Shown here piece after piece: positions 34,031 through 39,687 of a stretch of DNA of 39,687 nucleotides (position 1 is the stretch's first letter; the number at the start of each line of letters is the position of its first letter). The DNA is taken from assembly GCA_001598975.1 (NCBI GenBank), contig BBXU01000458.1, positions 1 through 39,687 of the forward strand, in the 5' to 3' direction. The DNA is from Parachlorella kessleri. Lineage: Eukaryota; Chlorophyta; Trebouxiophyceae; Chlorellales; Chlorellaceae. Made by a program: the position numbers and the translations under genes. The notes beneath the pieces were generated by a model, which was given only the letters and a program-made list of their open reading frames with translations, had not been told where the DNA came from and searched no databases.

Positions 34031-37000
34031 TCAACAATTTGGTAGCGCGTATGGGCAGTTGCCGCTCGTCTGCTGCGTCTGCTGGTTTTGCTGCGCCTGG
34101 AAGCTGCCTTGTGAAGCTGCACGAGCACAGGAGAGGTAAGGGTCACAAAAGGATGAGGTGGCGCACAGGAGGGCCCAGTGCACAATGTACCGGTTGATCA
34201 CAGGCAGCAGGCACAGGCGACGTGTAGGTAGACACGGCATTCCAACTGCACATGCACACACTTGAACTGCTGCGCTACCTCCCAAACTACAATCCAGTCC
34301 ACAGCACCACCAGAACGAATAGCAGCAGCAGCAGGGGGAGGAGGAGGAGGTAGCAACAACAGCATCAGGGATGAGGAGCAGCAGCCTCACCATCCGCGCT
34401 GGGCAGCTGCACGCTGACGACCGCGCCCTGCCCCACCCCGCCGACCAGGCCGCCAGAGTTGTCATACGCGTTGTCGATCTTCATGAACAGCTGCAGCAGA
34501 GGAGGCAGGCACACAAGGTCAGCAAGTGAGTCAGAGGCAACCCAGATGAATGATCTACCGAGAGTCGGCCTCCACCCACCCATCCACAACTCCAGCGACA
34601 TCTTCTGGAGTAACACGGTTAGCAGCAGCCCGCTCCGTCAGAGTACCTGCACTGTTCCATGCAAGCCTGGCCGCAGCCAGGCTTCTTGGCTACCCCCCTG
34701 ACTCACCGACTGGAACCAGTTGACAAAGCTGTACTGGTTCAGCTGCTCGATCTGGTAGGCGCTGGTCATAGCGGCCCCCTTGCTGTCAGTGCCGCGGTGG
34801 CCAACATAGATGGCGGTCGTGCAGTTGCCCGACACGCAGGCCAGGCCGCGGCAGGCGCACTTGGCAAAGGGCGCTGCATAACCGGGGCCAGTAGATGCAC
34901 ATGTCAGGCAGCGGCAGGAAGTTAAGTCTTACTGGATCTGTTAGGCGGTGCAGCTAAGAGTGCCCGGTGGTTTTTTCCGCACTTTCACATGGAGGCCAAG
35001 GCGTATAGGGGAGAGGGGTGTACATCACCCCTAGGCCTTCAGCCCATGCACTTCTCAGGTACGCCGCAGTAGGCCTGAAGGCTGACAGATGAATGCTGCG
35101 TGGTGAGGAAGGAGGGCACACAAAAGCTGCCATTCCGTTGATAGGCGGGTCCCCCCTTTCTCATCGGGGGCACCGGCAGTTTTGCAGACGGAGACTCAGC
35201 GTGGTAACCTAAGGCAAGGCACAACATGTGCTGCCATGCAGGGGCAGCTTGGAAGTGGTGGGCATGGCTGGCTGCGCTGGGCATCCCCACACCAGGCATG
35301 ACTCATCTTCAAGTACGCCTTTATCTTCGCCCCCATGTGGCACCCGCTGCCAGCCAGTGCCCGCAAGGCTGGGGGAGTCTTCCAAGCTCCATCGGCAGCC
35401 CAGCAGCAGCGCAGGAAGGCTAGCAAGATAGCGGCCCAGCCTCTGCTCTGGGGAAGAAGTGCACAGGGAAGAAGCACACGTAACCATGACTCACCCGCGC
35501 AGGACGTCTGTGGGTATTGCTGGTACACATCGTCCTCCTGCAACCTCAGGCAGCGGTCCGAGTAGATGCCGCCGCAGTTGGCGCACGACTGGAAGTCGTA
35601 CCACGTCAGCCCCGCAAAAACGCCCTTATCTACAGCAGGCCCAGGCAGAACAGGCATTGTGCTGAGGAATGAACCGTGCAAGTTTGTGTTTGGTGGGCAA
35701 CGTGCATCTGACTCTGTTTCTGCCCCACCTGTGGGGGCGCCACGGCGGTATGATCATGTATTGGTGCGCTGCCAACCTAGACTGGACTACTAGACGTGCA
35801 CCTTCAAGCACATCTCTTGATGGCATTAGGAGGGCACGTAAGCCCCCCCGACGCCTGCAACCTCTGCAGTGAGCCTGCCCTGTGCTTCCTTGCACCACTG
35901 CCGGCCCTCCCTCCGGCTGGCAGAAGCACCTCCACGGTGCCAGCCTGCCACTCCTGGCACAGCACACCAGCTCGGTCACAATAAGTGGCTCACCCCAGCT
36001 GACAATCATGGCCATCTCGGTAGCGATCCCCACGCCCTGCGTTAGGTAGGCCTCAGCGCTGGCAGCATACCGCGCCTCGGACCGATTCACGCCCTTGAAC
36101 GCTATCATGCTGACCGCCTGCAGCCAGGACACAACATGAGCGCAGCACGCGGGTCACTCAAGGAAGGCCACAACTTAGGTAGGTACCCCGAGGTTAGCCC
36201 CGAGGCCAGGTTGGAAGCCCTGAGGTTAGGTAGGTGAGGTTAGGCTACATGTGAGGTGTGCAGGTGTCAATGCACCACAGGGCGCCTGGCTAAGGCGCAA
36301 GGACTGCAGCCTGCTTGCGGGGGTTGTTCCCTGCCCTCGCATGCCAGGCCCTTTGTGCCTGCGCAGGGGACTGCACGCTTGCCTCAAAGGGGACGCCCTC
36401 GCCCTGCAAGCCCTCGAATCCTGACAACCAGCCAGCAAGCCCTCCCCGCCAAAGCAGCAACGCAGCATCGCCCAGCCTGCCGCCGCTGCCACGTGGCCCG
36501 GGCCCCTGAAACCCCCTTGCCCCAGCACCACCTCAACTCTACCTGGGGCAAGGTGTTGGGGATGTGGTCCCACAGCTGGTCAAACTCGGCCTTAGTCACC
36601 CGTAGCACCGCCATGCTGTCAACCTCCACCGCATAGCTGGTCATCACGGCACCCCGATTGCCCTGCAGCCACAACACGCGTCTTACCCCGGTAGGAGACA
36701 CAGGGTTCCCGCCGCCTGTGCAGTACTTGTCAGGCATCCCTCCATCGCGCTAGCTGGGCAAGGTAGCGTGAGCACGAGGGAGCCAAGGAGGACATGGCAG
36801 AAAACACAGTAGAGCAAGTCAGCCCCGCAGCAGTGACTGCAGCAGTTGCTTGCAGGGTGGCTTACCAGCCAGGAAGTATAGTTCATCTGCGCCCCGTTCA
36901 CTGTGGTGGAGTTTATGCAGGGGTTCAGCCCCGGCACACCTGCACACCACAGGTGCTGCAAGTCGCGACATATAGGGACCCCCCGGTCAAGGCGGACTGC

Positions 37001-37532
37001 CGCACGCAGTTGGGCACAGTTCATACCCCCCGGTTGCCCAGCCATGTGGCAGCTGTGGAACTTGGTGACACAAGGCCGAGCCGAACTGACCTGATGAGCC
37101 GTTGTACACCGGGCCCCTGCAACGGCAAAGTTTCCACGGAAAGCTTACTGGCAATAGCACCCTTGACCTATGCTGTCACACCAAGGTGTTCTATGCGCGA
37201 GAGCCGACATAACCTCACTTACAAGCAACGCTGGGTTGCCCAGCACACCTCACCAGTTTGTGACAGTGTAGCCTGGCCAATAAGATATGCCGAACACGAA
37301 CGAGTCGCCCTGCATGACACAAGCCGGCGTGTTGGCTCCACCCTTGCAAGCTCCCTGGCTTGTCATGACACCCCAGGGGGACGGTGGTACCCACCCTCTG
37401 CACGGTGGTTGGTGGGTTACACGGGTTGTAGAATTCATTATCTCCGCTGTCGAATAGTTGCGCAGGAGCCAGCCGTGGCGCTGCAACTGCCAAGAGACTG
37501 ATCAGCCATGGCAGGAAAGGCGCCCTCGCCAT
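34031..37532 (-). CDS. Secreted cysteine-rich protein, unrecognised family
   Basis: Eleven minus-strand exons join with exact phases: 37532-37395, 37309-37254, 37116-37091, 36996-36866, 36749-36687, 36662-36543, 36117-35994, 35629-35495, 34873-34707, 34490-34391 and 34116-34031 (stop TGA), encoding 381 residues. Residues 1-25 (MARAPFLPWLISLLAVAAPR then LAPAQ) form a clear signal peptide. The mature part has 15 cysteines and five N-glycosylation sequons (NGS, NST, NYT, NRS, NCT). Ordered-looking stretches include GDSFVFGISYWPGYTVTNW, TSYAVEVDSMAVLRVTKAEF, GLTWYDFQSCANCGGIYSDR, YVGHRGTDSKGAAMTSAYQI and FVNWFQSLFMKIDNAYDN. The tail is Gln-rich and ends GNCPYALPNC. There is no membrane anchor after the signal peptide, so it is probably extracellular, in the cell wall or in the secretory pathway. 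I do not recognise the family and assign no activity. The third exon is only 26 nt. Confidence 0.75.
36186..36244. repeat. GAGGTTAG-type short repeats in intron
   Basis: GAGGTTAG occurs near 36189, 36221 and 36236, with a related GAGGCCAGGTT near 36201 and GGTAGGTG between them. The cluster lies in the intron between exons 6 and 7 of the secreted-protein gene. It is irregular and short, unlike a telomeric array. Confidence 0.55.
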
Positions 37533-38064
37533 ACTAGTTATATCTTATATGCGTCTGCAACGTTCATAGCACGGTCAATTGGCTGCTGGCCGCGTTTGGC
37601 TCGACTGGCAGTTTCGTTGCAAAATTGTACCGCTAACGGTCCTGCAGGGCGCCGGGGCGCCAATTTGAACCCCAAAGTGAGACATGCTCAGCTGTCTTGT
37701 CCTGGTTGGTGTGCAACACTAAAAGCTCTTAGGCATGGGGTTCCAGGCTCGAGTTGATTTCAAGGTGCACATTTACAAATAGGTGCACAGCAACATGCCA
37801 GCCGTGCATCGTTTAGAGAGTAGGCAAACTACTGCCAGGCGGCAAGCCCGCAGCCTCCATATCACTTTTCAGATGTGAAGCTTAAGACCCTCACCATCTA
37901 GCAGTCTCTTGCAACCCAAAGCTTGGTGGCGGCACGGCTGCCAGCGCTGAGCGGTGATGCTTCTTAGTGATAAGTGATACCCAACCCGCCACAGCATATT
38001 AGCAACGCGCTCACAAGCGGTCAACAAGTACAATAGTCGCTGAGAAAGAGTAACGATCACCCAG
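37533..38064. other. Intergenic region between two minus-strand genes
   Basis: This region holds the 3' UTR of the CWC27-like gene and the promoter of the secreted-protein gene. No convincing coding exon was found. TTACA at 37773-37777 reads as TGTAA on the minus strand. Confidence 0.45.
37773..37777 (-). terminator. Candidate TGTAA polyadenylation signal
   Basis: TGTAA on the minus strand lies about 288 nt after the stop codon of the CWC27-like gene and before the secreted-protein gene start. Confidence 0.4.
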
Positions 38065-39687
38065 CTATGTGAGCGACCGCCCCGCCCACTCGTTTTCCCG
38101 CTTCTTCTGCCGCTGCACTTGCTTGTTGAACTTGGCCTTACCCGCCTCCAACAAGGGGTCGACTACCACATAGTCATCCACGTTGTCGCTGCGACTCATC
38201 GCATCGCGGGCATCCTTGACAAACGCCAGCCTGAAGGAGACAAAGAATGAAAGGACAATAATGTTAGCTGAGCCACATCACAGCACCTCGTGAGGGAAGG
38301 CTTGGCCCGAGCATCGAGCTCACAGCAAACCTGGCGCCTGCCGATCTAATACACAAAGGCGCACACATGCAAAACATTGCTAAGAGGCTCTGGGGAGAGC
38401 AATCCCAAGCCGGGCCTCGGCTCCAGCACACCCAACTTAATGATGCCACAAGCATCTTGCACTGCCTGCTGCACAACAGTCCACAGCTGGCGGGGGTCCA
38501 GCCAGCCATCAACCAACTCAGCCCAGGTGCGGGGGTACCGGCCTGGGTCCGTCCCTCCCAGGGGCCCTGCCGTCGGACCCAAACCACCCTTCGCTGCAGA
38601 GCGCATACCCTGCCACCCGCAGCAGGGATGAGCTCCACACCCCCGAGCTCAGCACGCCCACCTGTGCTGCCGGAGGGATGCCAGGTCATCGTCGTCCTCC
38701 TCGCCCTCCAGGTAGTTATCCACCCGCCAGGCGGCCGGCATGTAGGCCCGGTGGTCCACATCCTGCCGCACTTCCCCCCGGTAACCCTCCCCGCCCGCTG
38801 CGCCCGCTGCCACACCCGCGGCCGCCGCCTGGCTGGGCACAGCCTCGGCCGCCCCCGCCGACGCCACCGCCACCGCGGCTGTCGCGGCCGCCGTTGGTGC
38901 CGGCTTGGCCTGGAGGCTTGCTGCAAACTTGGCCAGGCGGGCCAGGGTGGCCTTCTGCCTGTCGCCGCCCAGCCGCTTGCGCTGCTTGTACTCCTGCAGC
39001 AGATGAAGCAGGCTAGCTAGCGTTGTGGCTGGCCGCCATGCTTGCGGTCGCGGTCCGTGGCCAACCTTGCCACGCCTGACATGCAGTGACCAGCTGCAAC
39101 TGGGCAGGCAGGCAGAACCTGTACCGGGCTGCAGTGCATGTCAGAGCAGACGCCAACGAGAACTAATGTCCCCGCTGCCTCAACCATATAAGGAAAAAAT
39201 GCTCCAAGTATCGGATCCATCAAGCCATGCTCTCTGTTAACCTTCCCAGCACTGCACTCGCCCGTCTGTAAGCCTTGCTTCCTCCACCACCTCCCCAAAA
39301 CCTGCTCTGGAGCTGGGCCGACTGGACACCCTTCCTGTCCTACCCACCCACAGCTGCACCCACATACGATTCCCAGCGCCCCAGGCACCACCTGACACGC
39401 TAGGCCTGTCAGTGATCAACCATCCCCCACAAAACGCAATCACACCTAGGAGCGCTCTTTCCCCCCCCCTTTCCAACCACTCCCGAGCACACCCCATCAA
39501 CCACCTCATGAGCCATACCTGGCGCTTGCGCTCCCACCCTGTGAGCAGCTCCGCATCCTCGATGCGTATTTGCTTGGAGGGCAGCACCACGGCGGCCGAG
39601 GTCTTACGCCCCTGGGGCCGCTCCGCTAGCCGCGACCGCTGTGCGTCTGCAGCATGGGTGGTCGGAAAAGCGATGATGCGGAGGCAA
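38065..39687 (-). CDS. C-terminal part of CWC27/CYP57-like spliceosomal cyclophilin (partial)
   Basis: Three minus-strand exons are visible: from the window edge or an acceptor at 39647 to 39519, then 38993-38662, and 38230-38065 (stop TAG). Junction phases fit. The encoded tail has EDAELLTGWERKRQ, EYKQRKRLGGDRQKATLARL, an Ala-rich linker, an acidic patch (NYLEGEEDDDDLASL) and the ending DDYVVVDPLLEAGKAKFNKQ...RENEWAGRSLT. This matches the charged C-terminal region of CWC27 (plant CYP57), a cyclophilin-type protein of the activated spliceosome. The peptidyl-prolyl isomerase domain would lie beyond position 39687 and is not seen, so the assignment rests on the tail alone. Confidence 0.65.

Noticed and set aside
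35039..35073. Candidate terminal exon AYCGVPEKCMG in the secreted-protein gene
   Set aside because: The incoming phase is wrong, while the exon at 34873-34707 fits in phase and carries on the Cys-rich sequence.
36186..36244. GAGGTTAG repeats as an interstitial telomere
   Set aside because: The units are irregular, few and unlike the TTTTAGGG or TTTAGGG arrays of green algae.

Overview
The window is nuclear DNA of a eukaryote, most likely a chlorophyte green alga of the Chlorophyceae (Scenedesmus/Raphidocelis/Chlamydomonas-like). Evidence: genes are split into many short exons with GT-AG introns and consistent phases. Coding exons are GC-rich with many Ala and Gln codons. Several genes end near TGTAA, the chlorophycean polyadenylation signal. 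The gene content fits: a MATE carrier with a plastid-like leader, a cyclophilin-57-like tail, a TIM17 and a flagellar PG-repeat protein. No bacterial operon, mobile element, CRISPR array, rRNA or tRNA was seen. All exon models were built by hand from reading frames, splice sites and phase matching. Each gene is one CDS entry with its exons listed in the evidence.

Layout, left to right. Plus strand 180-5000: a 12-exon coiled-coil protein with a basic, alanine-rich tail (unrecognised). Minus strand 6000-5330: a small two-exon hydrophilic protein, preceded 10 nt upstream by a 30-residue ORF (possible two-ORF mRNA). Plus 6200-7412: a tentative small Cys-rich protein. Plus 8263-9275: a sperm-tail PG-rich (SHIPPO) repeat protein. 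Plus 9545-12528: a MATE-family transporter. Plus 13103-19364: an ARMC8/GID5 homologue of the GID/CTLH ubiquitin ligase. Plus 20241-22191: an ADP-ribosylglycohydrolase. Minus 25745-23538: TIM17 of the mitochondrial inner-membrane translocase. Head to head with it, plus 26094-32899: a long F-box protein with a very large low-complexity exon. Minus 37532-34031: an 11-exon secreted, cysteine-rich, potentially N-glycosylated protein (unrecognised). Minus 39687-38065: the C-terminal end of a CWC27/CYP57-like spliceosomal cyclophilin, cut by the window edge.

The genes do not form one pathway. They are ordinary neighbouring nuclear housekeeping genes plus four products I do not recognise. Two of the products belong to ubiquitin ligases (GID5-like and F-box), one to protein import and one to the spliceosome. 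The most interesting items are the unrecognised secreted protein, the closely spaced two-ORF locus at 5330-6000, phase-exact micro-exons of 26, 29 and 33 nt, and an intron in the F-box gene built from degenerate copies of an exon end with its splice donor.
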